Below, piece after piece: positions 42,980 to 52,683 of a stretch of DNA of 64,000 nucleotides (its first letter is position 1; the number at the start of each line of letters is the position of its first letter). The DNA is from JACVRW01 sp963846505. GTDB lineage: Bacteria; Actinomycetota; Thermoleophilia; Solirubrobacterales; Thermoleophilaceae. Both the position numbers and the translations under genes were made by a program. Where the stretch lies: positions 682,001 to 746,000 of the forward strand of contig CAWJWD010000006.1 in assembly GCA_963846505.1 (NCBI GenBank), read 5' to 3'. The notes beneath the pieces were generated by a model that saw only the letters and a program-made list of their open reading frames with translations, did not search any database and had not been told where the DNA came from.

Positions 42980-43336
42980 GTGCTGAGGAACTACCTGCCA
43001 GCCCTTGTCTTCCTGCTGTTGGGTCTCGGCATCGGAACCGCGTTCACGCTCGCCAACGGCCTCCTGGGGCCAAAGCGTGCCAGCAAGACCAAGCGCGAGC
43101 CCTACGAGAGCGGCCTGCCGTCCGAGATCAAGAGCAGCTTTCGCTTCGGCATCAGCTTCTACCTGATCGCGATGCTGTTCATCCTCTTCGACATCGAGGT
43201 CGTCTTCCTCTACCCGGTCGCGCTGCAGCTCGACGCGCTCGGCTGGTTCGCGCTCGGGGAGACGGTGACCTTCGTCGTGCTGCTGCTCGTGGCTTTCGTG
43301 TTCGTCTGGAGGAGGGGGGCGTTGGAATGGAAGTGA
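42980..43336 (+). CDS. nuoA: NADH-quinone oxidoreductase subunit A
   Basis: 118 residues, GTG start, with the three TM helices of NuoA. Signature ESGLPSEIKSSFRFGISFYLIAMLFILFDIEVVFLYP matches the loop and TM2 that contact the quinone tunnel in complex I. It is the first gene of a 14-gene nuo operon in which nearly every junction overlaps; it overlaps nuoB by 10 bp. It is part of the membrane arm heel. Confidence 0.95.
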   Translation: MLRNYLPALVFLLLGLGIGTAFTLANGLLGPKRASKTKREPYESGLPSEIKSSFRFGISFYLIAMLFILFDIEVVFLYPVALQLDALGWFALGETVTFVVLLLVAFVFVWRRGALEWK

Positions 43337-43938
43337 CGCGCACGAAGGCGTCGCAGGACCTGCGGGTCAAGCAGCTCCGTGCCCAGCAGATGCTGCGCGG
43401 CGACATCGAGGGCGACGACCTCGAGAAGTACGTCGAGGAGCGCCTGCTGCTGACCACGCTCGAGACGGCGCAGAACTGGGCGCGCAAGAACGCGCTGTTC
43501 CCGCTCGGCTTCGGCCTCGCCTGCTGCGCGATCGAGATGATCACCGTGATCGGCTCGCCCCGCAACGACCTCTCGCGCTTCGGCGCCGAGGTGATCCGCT
43601 TCTCCCCGCGCCAGGCGGACCTGCTGATCCTCTCCGGCCGCGTCTCGATCAAGATGGCGCCGGTCATCCGACGGCTCTACGAGCAGATGCTGGAGCCCAA
43701 GTGGGTGATCGCGATGGGCGCCTGCTCCTCGAGCGCGGGCATGTTCAACAACTACGCGGTCGTCGCCGGGGCGGACAAGTTCCTGCCCGTCGACGTCTAC
43801 GTGCCCGGCTGCCCGCCACGGCCGGAGGCGCTGATCTACGGGATCATGAAGCTGCAGGACAAGATCGCGAAGGACCCGGCGCTGGGTTGGCGCGAGCGCT
43901 ACCGGGCGAAGGGCACGGAAGAGGTCGAGAGTGCCTGA
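43327..43938 (+). CDS. nuoB: NADH-quinone oxidoreductase subunit B
   Basis: 203 residues. It carries the terminal [4Fe-4S] cluster N2: Cys pair in FGLACCAIEMI, Cys in MGACSSSAGMFNNY, and Cys in YVPGCPPRPEALIYG. N2 hands electrons to quinone at the NuoB/D interface. The N-terminal ~45 residues form an extension common in actinobacterial NuoB. Overlaps nuoC by 8 bp. Confidence 0.95.
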   Translation: MEVTRTKASQDLRVKQLRAQQMLRGDIEGDDLEKYVEERLLLTTLETAQNWARKNALFPLGFGLACCAIEMITVIGSPRNDLSRFGAEVIRFSPRQADLLILSGRVSIKMAPVIRRLYEQMLEPKWVIAMGACSSSAGMFNNYAVVAGADKFLPVDVYVPGCPPRPEALIYGIMKLQDKIAKDPALGWRERYRAKGTEEVESA

Positions 43939-44453
43939 CGCGACGGGCCTCGAGCTGATCGCCCAGCGCGTCCGCGACCAGCTGGCCGAGGACGCCGTCA
44001 CCGACACGAGCTACTTCCGCGGGCAGGCGACGCTGGAGGTCGCACCCGCGCGCGTGCACGACGTGCTCGCCTACCTGCGCGACGGCGACGCCGAGCCCTG
44101 GCCCCGGCTGATGAGCCTGCACGGCTGCGACTACCTGCCCCGACGAGCCGCGCCTGGCGGTCCACTATCAGCTGCTGTCCATGGAGCGCTGCGACCGGCT
44201 GAACGTGCGCACCCGCTTCGGCCTCGACGAGGCCAACGTGCCGAGCGTCGTGGACCTCTTCCCCACGGCCGACTTCCAGGAGCGCGAGGTGTACGACATG
44301 TTCGGCATCACCTTCGACGGTCACCCGGACCCCCGCCGCATCCTGATGCCCGAGGACTACGAGGGCTTCCCGCAGCGGCGCGACTTCCCGATCGGCGGCG
44401 AGCCGGTGCTGTTCACCTTCAACGAGAAGAAGCTGCCGCGCTGGTATGACTGA
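43931..44453 (+). CDS. nuoC: NADH-quinone oxidoreductase subunit C (frame interrupted once)
   Basis: GTG start at 43931. The N-terminal half ends LMSLHGCDYLP. An extra C in CCCC near 44144 then shifts the frame, and the C-terminal half continues DEPRLAVHYQLLSMERCDRL ... FQEREVYDMFGITFDGHPDPRRILMPEDYEGFPQRRDFP, the family signature. About 173 residues once corrected. It is a peripheral-arm subunit packing against NuoD and NuoB. Confidence 0.92.
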
Positions 44454-45715
44454 GCCCGGCACACCCACAGCGCCGGATCCGCTGGCCGTCCCCTACCGCG
44501 AGCGCGAACAGTCGGTGACGATGGAGCAGCTCGCCGCGGGCGAGGCCGAGGACGAGCTGTTCACGATCAACATCGGCCCGCACCACCCGGCCACGCACGG
44601 GGTGCTGCGCCTGCTGACGACGCTCGAGGGCGAGGTCGTGCGCGACGTCAAGCCGATCATCGGCTACGTCCACACCGGCATCGAGAAGAGCTGCGAGGAC
44701 CAGCAGTACTGGAAGGTCATCACGTTCGTCGAGCGGATGGACTACCTCTCCTACTACTTCAACGCGCACGCGTACTGCATGGCGGTGGAGAAGCTGCTGG
44801 AGGAGGAGGTCCCGGACCGCGCGAGCTACCTGCGCGTGATCCACCTCGAGCTCAACCGCATCGCCTCGCACCTGTTCTGGCTCGCCACGGCGGCGCTGGA
44901 CATCGGCGCGATCACGATGCTCTGGTGGGGCTGTCGCGATCGCGACATCGTGCTCGACCTGTTCGAGATGTCGAGCGGCCAGCGCATGCACCCGCGCTAC
45001 ATCCAGGTCGGCGGCGTGATGGAGGACATCCCGCCCGGCTGGGAGGCGAAGTGCCGCGAGTTCCTCGCGATCATGCCGACCCGGATCGACCAGTACCTCT
45101 CGCTGCTCGACCGCAACGAGATCTGGCTGCAGCGCATGAAGGGGACCGGCATCGTGTCCCAGGAGCGGCTGCTCGACCTGGGCGTGACCGGGCCGCTGCT
45201 GCGCGCAGCCGGCCATCCGTGGGACCTGCGCAAGGCGATGCCCTACGAGTGCTACGACCAGTTCGAGTTCGACGTCCCGGTCGGCAGCGTCGGCGACAAC
45301 TACGACCGCTTCCGCGTGCGCCTGGAGGAGATGCGCCAGTCGCTGCGGATCATCGAGCAGGCGCTCGACGGGCTGCCCGAGGGGCCGTACATCACCACCA
45401 ACCGCAAGGTGGCGCTGCCGCCGCGGCACGAGCTGGCGACCTCGATGGAAGCGCTGATCCACCACTTCAAGCTCGTGACCGAGGGCTTCCGCGTGGCCGC
45501 CGGGCGAGGCCTACGCGGCCGTCGAGTCCCCGCGCGGCGAGCTCGGCTGCTTCGTCGTCGCCGACGGCTCGGCCAAGCCCTCGCGCGTGCACATGCGCGA
45601 CCCCAGCTTCGTCAACCTGCAGGCGCTGGCGGACATGTCCAAGGACTCGCTGATCGCGGACTTCATCGCCGCGGTGGCGATGCTCGACCCGATCCTCGGC
45701 GGGGTCGACCGGTGA
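44446..45715 (+). CDS. nuoD: NADH-quinone oxidoreductase subunit D (frame interrupted once)
   Basis: ATG at 44446. The 49-kDa subunit signatures are NIGPHHPATHGVLRL (quinone-site His region), YVHTGIEK, DYLSYYFN and LNRIASHLFWLAT. After TEGFRV an extra G in GGG near 45505 shifts the frame; corrected it continues GEAYAAVESPRGELGCFVVADG ... DPILGGVDR to the TGA at 45715. About 422 residues. It forms the quinone-binding cavity with NuoB. The stop overlaps the nuoE GTG by 4 bp. Confidence 0.93.
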
Positions 45716-46528
45716 GCGAGCTCGACGAGGGCGCGCTGCACGCCGCGCCGCTGCCCCCCGGCTGGGACGAGGCCGTCGACCTCGAGCTCGACCCGGCCAC
45801 GATCCCCGACCCGGCCGACGTCGAGGTGCCGGCCGAGCTGCGCGCGCGGATCGAGGAGTTCATGTCCCGCTACCCCGAGCGGCACTCGGCGACGCTGCCG
45901 GCGCTCGGCGCCGCGCAGGACGTGCACGGCTGGTGCTCGCCGCTGGCGCTGCTGCAGGTCGCCGCGGTGATGCAGGTCACGCCCGCCTACCTGTCCTCGG
46001 TCGCGACCTTCTACGACATGCTGCGCACGCGGCCGACCGGGAGCCGCTACGTCTACGTCTGCACGAGCGTCGCCTGCCACCTGCGCAACGCCAAGCAGAT
46101 CTACGAGGCGATCGCGGCGCAGGCCGGCGAGCAGGAGCTCGAGGACGTCGAGCTGCGCGAGTTCGAGTGCCTGGGCGCCTGCGAGATGGCGCCGATGGCC
46201 TCCGTCGACGGCCGCTTCGTCGGCCCGCTCGGCGTCGCCGACGCGCACGAGTTCGTCGCGGCCCTGAAGCGCGGCGAGCAGCCGTTCCCGGGGCGCGGCC
46301 TCGGCGACGAGGGCTACGAGCTGCACCCTGGCGCCGAACCCGCCCGGGCCGCCGGAGGAGCCCGACGTGCATCCGGCCGGCGGGACGTGGAAGGATGCCG
46401 AGGTCCTGGACGTCCCGGAGCCGACCAGCATGGAGGAGGGCCATGCGCGCGGGCCGGAGCCGCTGGACCCGGGATCGAGCTGGATCAAGGAGAGCGACCT
46501 CCATCCCCCGGAGGACACCGACCAATGA
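45712..46528 (+). CDS. nuoE: NADH-quinone oxidoreductase subunit E (frame interrupted once)
   Basis: GTG at 45712. The thioredoxin-like [2Fe-2S] domain has Cys in VCTSVACHLRNA and ECLGACEMAP (cluster N1a). After GYELH an extra C near 46327 shifts the frame; corrected the tail is a Pro/Glu-rich APNPPGPPEEPDVHPAGG ... HPPEDTDQ, ending TGA 46526-46528 over the nuoF ATG. Uncorrected, the frame would run straight into nuoF, which has its own start. About 271 residues, longer than most NuoE because of this tail. Confidence 0.9.
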
Positions 46529-47853
46529 GCGAGACGCGCCTGCTGCTCGAGCACATCGACGAGCCCGGCCTCAACACCATCGACGTCTACGAGCGCCTGG
46601 GCGGCTACGCCTCGATGCGCAAGGCCCTGTTCGAGATGACGCCCGACGAGGTGCTGCACGAGCTGGAGGAGTCCGGCCTGCGCGGTCGCGGCGGCGCCGG
46701 CTTCTCGATGGGCAAGAAGGCGAGCTTCATCCCCAAGGGCGCGATGGACAAGTACCTCTGCTGCAACGCGGACGAGTCCGAGCCGGGCACCTTCAAGGAC
46801 CGCCAGCTGATGCAGAAGAACCCGCACCTGCTGATCGAGGGCTGCATCATCGGCTCGATCGCCGCCGGCGCGAACAAGGGCTTCATCTTCATCCGCGGCG
46901 AGTACGAGCTGCAGGCGAGCATCCTCGAGGCGGCCGTCGCCGAGGCCTACGAGAAGGGCTACCTGGGCGACGACATCCTCGGCTCCGAGCACACCTTCTC
47001 GCTGGTCGTGCACCGCGGCCAGGGCGCCTACATCTGCGGCGAGGAGACGGGCCTGCTCGACGGCCTGGAGGGCAAGCGCGGCAACCCGCGCCTGAAGCCG
47101 CCCTTCCCCGCCAACCAGGGCCTCTACCAGGGCCCGACGCTGATCAACAACGTCGAGACGCTCTGCAACGCGCCGAAGATCATCGAGAAGGGCGGCGACT
47201 GGTATCGCCAGTTCGGCGTCGGCAACTCGACCGGCACGAAGCTCGTGTCGATCTCCGGCAACGTCGTGTGGCCCGGCAACTACGAGATCGAGCTGGGCGT
47301 CTCCGTGCGCGACATCGTCTACGGGATCGCCGGCGGGCCGCCCGAGGGCCGCGAGGTCAAGTGCTTCTTCCCCGGCGGCTCGTCGGCCCCGGTGCTGACC
47401 AAGGAGCACCTCGACCTGCCCTACACGTTCGAGGACATGGCGCAGGCCGGCTCGATGCTCGGCTCCGGCGCGATCATCGTCGTCGACGAGACGCAGCCGC
47501 TGGTGCCGCTGGCGCTGCGCCTGGCCGAGTTCTACCGCCACGAGTCCTGCGGCAAGTGCGTGCCGTGTCGCGAGGGCACCAACTGGACCGTGAAGATGCT
47601 CGAGCGCGTCGACGAGGGCGAGGGCACGCCGATGGACCTGGACATCATGGAGCAGGTCCAGGAGAACATCATGGGCAACTGCCTGTGCGTGCTCGGGGAC
47701 TCGATGGCGATGCCGGTCGCCTCGATGCTCAAGCACTTCCGGCCCGAGTTCGAGGCGCACATGGAGGCCGCCCGCACGCGCCGCGACCTGGATGACATGC
47801 AGGCGCACGACGCGTCGGAGCTGGGCGCCGTGCAGGAGGCCGGCGCCGCCTGA
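46525..47853 (+). CDS. nuoF: NADH-quinone oxidoreductase subunit F
   Basis: 442 residues, intact. GLRGRGGAGFSMGKK is the FMN/NADH-binding glycine-rich segment, CNADESEPGTFKDR and YICGEETGLLDGLEGKRGNPRLKPPFPA are further FMN/NADH-site signatures, and ESCGKCVPCREGT with the later CVLGDS region provides the N3 [4Fe-4S] cluster ligands. It oxidises NADH and passes electrons to NuoE and NuoG. Stop and nuoG start share one base (TGATG). Confidence 0.96.
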   Translation: MSETRLLLEHIDEPGLNTIDVYERLGGYASMRKALFEMTPDEVLHELEESGLRGRGGAGFSMGKKASFIPKGAMDKYLCCNADESEPGTFKDRQLMQKNPHLLIEGCIIGSIAAGANKGFIFIRGEYELQASILEAAVAEAYEKGYLGDDILGSEHTFSLVVHRGQGAYICGEETGLLDGLEGKRGNPRLKPPFPANQGLYQGPTLINNVETLCNAPKIIEKGGDWYRQFGVGNSTGTKLVSISGNVVWPGNYEIELGVSVRDIVYGIAGGPPEGREVKCFFPGGSSAPVLTKEHLDLPYTFEDMAQAGSMLGSGAIIVVDETQPLVPLALRLAEFYRHESCGKCVPCREGTNWTVKMLERVDEGEGTPMDLDIMEQVQENIMGNCLCVLGDSMAMPVASMLKHFRPEFEAHMEAARTRRDLDDMQAHDASELGAVQEAGAA

Positions 47854-50320
47854 TGGCCCGCCCCCAGCCGAAGGTCATCACCTTCGAGATCGACGGGCGC
47901 CAGGTGCAGGCGGCCGAGGGCACGATGCTCGTCGACGCCGCCAAGCAGGGCGACGTCGAGATCCCCTACTTCTGTTACGAGCCCAAGCTCGGCCAGCCCG
48001 TCGGCGCCTGCCGCATGTGCCTGGTCGAGATCGAGGGCATCCCGAAGCTGCAGACCTCCTGCTCGACGCCGGTGCGCGACGGCATGGTCGTCAACACGAC
48101 CTCCGACCGCGTCAAGCACGCGCAGAACGCGATCGTCGAGTTCCTGCTCGTCAACCACCCGCTCGACTGCCCGGTCTGCGACAAGGGCGGCGAGTGCCCG
48201 CTGCAGGACATCTCGTTCGGCTGGGGCGCCGGCCGCTCGCGCATGATCGAGCCCAAGCGCCACTTCAAGAAGCCGCTGGAGCTCTCGCCGCTGGTCGCGA
48301 TCGACCGCGAGCGCTGCATCCTCTGCTACCGCTGCGTGCGCTTCTCGCAGGAGGTCGCCGAGGACTACCAGCTCGTCTTCCTCGAGCGCGGCGACCACAC
48401 CTTCGTCGGCACCCACGACGGCCGTCCCTACGTGGCGCCGTTCAGCGGCAACATCATCGAGCTCTGCCCGGTGGGCGCGCTGACCTCGACGGCCTATCGC
48501 TTCCGCGCGCGGCCGTGGGACATCGAGGACGCCGGCACCGTCTGTCCCGGCTGCGCGGCGCAGTGCAACGTCACGCTGACGCTGCGTGACGACGCCAAGG
48601 TCGTGCGCGTGCTCTCGCGCCAGAACGACGAGGTCGACGACGGCTGGATCTGCGACAAGGGCCGCTTCGGCTACCAGTCCTTCCGCTCGAAGGAGCGCAT
48701 CACCACGCCGCTCGTGCGCGACGGCGGCTTCCTGCGCGAGGTCTCCTGGGAGCGTGCGCTGGGCGAAGCCGCCGCGGCGCTGAAGAAGGCCGGCTCCGAG
48801 GCGGCCGCGATCGTCGGCGGCCAGGCCACCAACGAGGAGGGCTTCCTCGTCCAGCGCCTGCTGCGCGACGGCCTCGGCTCCCCGCACGTCGACTCCCGCG
48901 CCGCCGGGGCGCTGTCCGGCGACCACGCCCGGGCGCTCGCGCGTCCGGCGCTCGGGGCCAAGGTCTCGGACATCGACCACGCCGACGCGATCCTCGTGCT
49001 CGACGTCGAGCCGGTCGACGAGGCGCCGATCCTCGACCTGCGCGTGCGCAAGGCCGTGCGGCGCAACGACGCCCGGCTGGTGACGGCCTCCGCCCGCCCC
49101 TCCACGCTCGACGCCAACGCGACCGCCGCCCTGCGCTTCGCCCCCGGCGCCGGCGCCGCCGCGGTCACCGCCCTGGCCGCCGCACTCGGCTCTCCGCGCG
49201 CCTCGTCGCTCGACCTCGCCGACCTCGCACAGCGCGCCGGCGCGAGCGAAGGATTCCGGCCCGGCTCCCCCATGGGCTCCTCCTCCCCCCTCGAAGTCAT
49301 TCAAGGAGTTGCTGAGGTCCTGAAGGACGCGGGCGACGTCGTGATCCTCTGGGGCGAGCGCCTGTCGAGCTCGCCGGAGGCAGTCGAGGGGCTGCTGGCG
49401 CTCGCGGCCGTGCTCGGGCTCGAGGACAAGCCGGAGTCCGGGCTGATCGAGATTCCGGCCGGCGGCAACGGCCGCGGGCTGCGCGAGGTCGGCTGCCTGC
49501 CGACGCTGGCGCCGGGCCTGGCCGACGCGCCGACGACCGGGCGGATCGCCGCGGAAGCGAGCGAGGCGACCGCGCTGCTGCTGGTGCAGGCCGAGGTCTC
49601 CGAGGCCGCGCTGGCCAAGGCCGGCGCCGTGATCGCCTTCGCCGACTTCCGCACCGAGGCGCTCGACGACCACGCCACGGTCGTCTTCCCGGCCGAGATC
49701 TATCCCGAGAAGGAAGGCACGATCACCCACCCGGACGGCCGCCTGCAGCGCGTGCGCCAGGCGCTCGGCCGCGCGGGCGAGGTGCGCCCCGGCTGGCAGG
49801 TGCTGGAGGCGCTCTGCGCCGAGGCCGGCTGCGCCACCGGCGCGCTCAGCTCGCCGATGGTGACCGCCGCCCTGACCAAGATCGTGCCCTTCTACAGCGG
49901 GCATCACGCTCGACGAGATCGGCGGCCAGGGCGTGCGCTGGCAGGAGCGCGAGGCCGCCGTCGGCCGCGCCGGCCGGCGAGCTCTCGGACGAGCCGCTGG
50001 CCGCGCCCCCCGCCGCCCCGCAGGGCCTGCGTCTCGCCACGGCGCCGTCGCTCTGGAGCGGCCCGCAGGTCGAGCACTCCCCCTCGCTGCGCTTCCTCCG
50101 CCACGGCCCGCGCGCCGAGCTGTCGGCCGCGCGTGCGCTCGAGCTCGGCGTGAAGAGCGGCGACGAGGTCGAGCTGAGCGTGGACGGCAAGCGCGCCGTC
50201 GCCAAGGTCTCGGTCCGCACCGGGGTGCCCGCCGACAGCGTCTTCCTGACGCCGCCGGTCCTCCCGGAGGGTCCCGTCGAGATCACTCGCGCGCCTGCGC
50301 GCGAGGAGGCGATCGCCTGA
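47853..50320 (+). CDS. nuoG: NADH-quinone oxidoreductase subunit G (frame interrupted twice)
   Basis: N-terminal ferredoxin domain with Cys in YFCYEPKLGQPVGACRMCLVEI (N1b). The His/Cys cluster N5 region is VNHPLDCPVCDKGGECPLQ, and N4 is ERCILCYRCVRF. A molybdopterin-like fold follows, with CPGCAAQCNV and WICDKGRFG. Extra bases near 49908 (GGG) and about 49955-49980 shift the frame twice. Corrected text continues SGITLDEIGGQGVRWQ and then GELSDEPLAAPP ... VEITRAPAREEAIA to the TGA at 50318-50320. About 821 residues. Confidence 0.92.
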
Positions 50321-51300
50321 TGGAGAGCCTGCTCGTCCTGATCGTCAAGCCGATCGTGATCTTCGTCGTGATCCTGCAGATCGTCCCGATCGTGCTGCTC
50401 GTCGAGCGCAAGCTGCTCGGCCGCTTCCAGGCTCGCATCGGGCCGAACCGGGTCGGCCCGCATGGCGCGATGCAGCCGCTCGCCGACGTGCTGAAGCTGC
50501 TCTCGAAGGAGAGCTTCGCGCCCGAGACCTCGGTGCCGTGGATGGTCGCGATCGCCCCGGTGATCTCGATCCTGACCGCGGTCGCGACGCTCGCGGTGAT
50601 CCCCTTCGGCCCCTTCGACGCCTGGGGCGGGGACTTCGGCCTCTACGGCATCGACGTGCCGATCGGCCTCCTGTACTTCTTCGCCTTCGGCTCGCTCGGC
50701 TTCTACGGCTTGATGCTCGGCGGCTGGGCCTCCGGCTCCAAGTACTCGTTCCTCGGCGCGATGCGGGCCGCCGCGCAGCTGATCTCCTACGAGGTCTCGA
50801 TCGGCCTCTCGCTGCTCGGCGTCGCGATGACCGCCGGCTCGCTGTCGCTCGTCAGCATCGTCGAGGCGCAGGACGCGATGTGGTACATCGTGCCCCAGTT
50901 CGTCGGCTTCTGCGTGTTCATGCTGGCCGGCTTCGCGGAGACCGCGCGCGCCCCGTTCGACATGCCCGAGGGCGACTCGGAGATCGTCGGCGGCTACAAC
51001 ACCGAGTTCGGCGGCATGCGCTTCGGCTCGTTCTTCATGGCCGAGTACATCGAGATGATCATCATCTCCGGCATCGGCGCCGCCTGCTTCCTCGGCGGCT
51101 GGCACGGTCCGGGCCCGGAGGCGCTCGCGCCGCTGTGGATGCTGCTGAAGATCTTCCTCGGCCTGTTCATCTTCATCTGGGTGCGCGCCTCGCTGCCACG
51201 GCTGCGCTACGACCAGCTGATGTCGCTGGGCTGGAAGTTCCTACTCCCGATCGCGACCCTGAACGTGCTCGTCACGGCGGTCGTACTGGTGGCCACGTGA
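50320..51300 (+). CDS. nuoH: NADH-quinone oxidoreductase subunit H
   Basis: 326 residues, eight TM helices. Signatures are ERKLLGRFQARIGPNRVGPHGAMQPLADVLKLLSKE and GFAETARAPFDMPEGDSEIVGGYNTEFGGMRFGSFFMAEY, which line the quinone tunnel and carry the acidic residues of the E-channel. Intact. The ATG shares a base with the nuoG TGA, and its own stop overlaps nuoI. Confidence 0.96.
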   Translation: MESLLVLIVKPIVIFVVILQIVPIVLLVERKLLGRFQARIGPNRVGPHGAMQPLADVLKLLSKESFAPETSVPWMVAIAPVISILTAVATLAVIPFGPFDAWGGDFGLYGIDVPIGLLYFFAFGSLGFYGLMLGGWASGSKYSFLGAMRAAAQLISYEVSIGLSLLGVAMTAGSLSLVSIVEAQDAMWYIVPQFVGFCVFMLAGFAETARAPFDMPEGDSEIVGGYNTEFGGMRFGSFFMAEYIEMIIISGIGAACFLGGWHGPGPEALAPLWMLLKIFLGLFIFIWVRASLPRLRYDQLMSLGWKFLLPIATLNVLVTAVVLVAT

Positions 51301-51836
51301 GCCCGACCCCTGACTGGCAGAGCGCCGCGGCGCCGGTGCCGCGCGGCCCCGAACCGGGTGGCCTCGGCGGCGTCTACCGCGCCTTCGGCGAGACCCTGCG
51401 CGGCCTCGCCACCACCTTCGGCCGGGTGGTCGAGGGTCCCAAGACGATCCAGTACCCCGAGGAGAAGACGCCGGTCTACCCGCGCTTCCGCGGCCGGCAC
51501 AAGCTGCAGCGCTTCGAGGACACCGGCCTCGAGAAGTGCGTCGGCTGCTCGCTCTGCGTGGCGGCCTGCCCGGCCGAGTGCATCCGCGTGGTCGCGGCCG
51601 AGAACACGCCCGACAACCAGGTCTCGGCCGGCGAGCGCTACGCCGCGGTCTACGAGATCAACATGAGCCGCTGCATCTTCTGCGGCTACTGCGAGGTCGC
51701 GTGCCCGTTCGACGCGATCACGATGGGCAACGACTACGAGCTCGCCGACTACTCGCGCAGCGATCTGATCTTCACCAAGGAGATGCTGCTCGCCGACCCG
51801 CCCGAGCACACGCCGCTGCGGCGCGAAGGGGAGTAG
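51297..51836 (+). CDS. nuoI: NADH-quinone oxidoreductase subunit I
   Basis: 179 residues, GTG start overlapping the nuoH stop by 4 bp. Two [4Fe-4S] clusters (N6a/N6b) are bound by CVGCSLCVAACPAECI and CIFCGYCEVACPFDAITM. An N-terminal amphipathic helix (GVYRAFGETLRGLATTFGRV) sits on the membrane. Intact. Confidence 0.96.
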   Translation: MSPTPDWQSAAAPVPRGPEPGGLGGVYRAFGETLRGLATTFGRVVEGPKTIQYPEEKTPVYPRFRGRHKLQRFEDTGLEKCVGCSLCVAACPAECIRVVAAENTPDNQVSAGERYAAVYEINMSRCIFCGYCEVACPFDAITMGNDYELADYSRSDLIFTKEMLLADPPEHTPLRREGE

Positions 51837-51846
51837 CCGCCCCGCC

Positions 51847-52384
51847 ATGTGGTTCGAGCAGGTCTTCTTCTTCATCGCGGCCGCGGGCGCGCTCGCCGGT
51901 GCGCTCGGCGTCGTGCTGCTGCGCAACCCGTTCTACTCGGTGCTCGCGCTCGTCGCCCACCTGCTCTCGCTGGCCGTGCTGTTCCTGCTGCTGCACGCCG
52001 AGTTCCTCGCCGCCGGCCAGGTGGTCGTCTACGCCGGCGCAGTGATGGTCCTGTACGTGTTCGTGGTCGCCTACATCGGCGGCATGGACGAGGACCTGCG
52101 CCCGGACGACCCGGTCACGACCACGCTCGGCCCGCTGTTCGCGGTCGCGCTCGGCGTCGAGCTGTGCATCGCCTTCATCGCCTCGGGCCTGCAGGCGCTC
52201 GACACGCGCGGCGCCGGACGTGAGCGCCGGCTTCGGCACCCCGCAGGCGATCGGCGAGCTGCTGCTGACGAAGTTCCTGGTGCCGTTCGAGGCCGCGTCC
52301 TTCCTGCTGCTGATGGCAGCGGTCGGCGCCGTGGTGCTGGCGCGCAAGCGGCGTGGCGGCTCGAAGGAGGAATCGGTGGCCTGA
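51847..52384 (+). CDS. nuoJ: NADH-quinone oxidoreductase subunit J (frame interrupted once)
   Basis: ATG at 51847, five TM helices. FYSVLALVAHLLSLAVLFLLLHAEFLAAGQVVVYAGAVMVLYVFVVAYIGG is the conserved TM2-TM3 stretch. After LDTRGA an extra base near 52212 shifts the frame; corrected it continues DVSAGFGTPQAIGELLLTKFLVPFEAASFLLLMAAVGAVVLARKRR to the TGA at 52384. About 178 residues. Confidence 0.92.
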
Positions 52385-52683
52385 TGGACGTCGTCTGGTT
52401 CCTCGTCCTCTCGGCGTTCATCTTCTGCATCGGCGCGGCCGGCGTGATCGTGCGCCGCGACCCGCTCGTGATCCTGCTCTGCCTCGAGCTGATGCTCAAC
52501 GGCGGCAACCTGGCGCTGATCGCCTTCTCGCGCATGCACGGCGGCGAGGCGGGCCAGGTGTTCGCGCTGATCGTGATGGTGATCGCGGCCTGCGAGGTCG
52601 TGATCGGCCTCGGCCTGATCGTGGCGATGTACCGCCGCCGCCTGAAGATCGACGTCGACCAGCTCTCGGAGCTGCGCGGATGA
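52384..52683 (+). CDS. nuoK: NADH-quinone oxidoreductase subunit K
   Basis: 99 residues, exactly the family length, with three TM helices. Conserved Glu residues lie in LCLELMLNGGNLALIAF and IAACEVVIGLGLIVAMYRRR, both in the hydrophilic proton path. Intact. It shares a base with nuoJ's stop and overlaps nuoL by 4 bp. Confidence 0.95.
   Translation: MDVVWFLVLSAFIFCIGAAGVIVRRDPLVILLCLELMLNGGNLALIAFSRMHGGEAGQVFALIVMVIAACEVVIGLGLIVAMYRRRLKIDVDQLSELRG

Noticed and set aside
44446..47853. An apparent 1135-residue NuoD-NuoE-NuoF fusion
   Set aside because: It arises because frame breaks in nuoD and nuoE bring the same frame back. NuoD's C-terminus and NuoE's tail are found in other frames, and nuoE and nuoF have their own overlapping starts.
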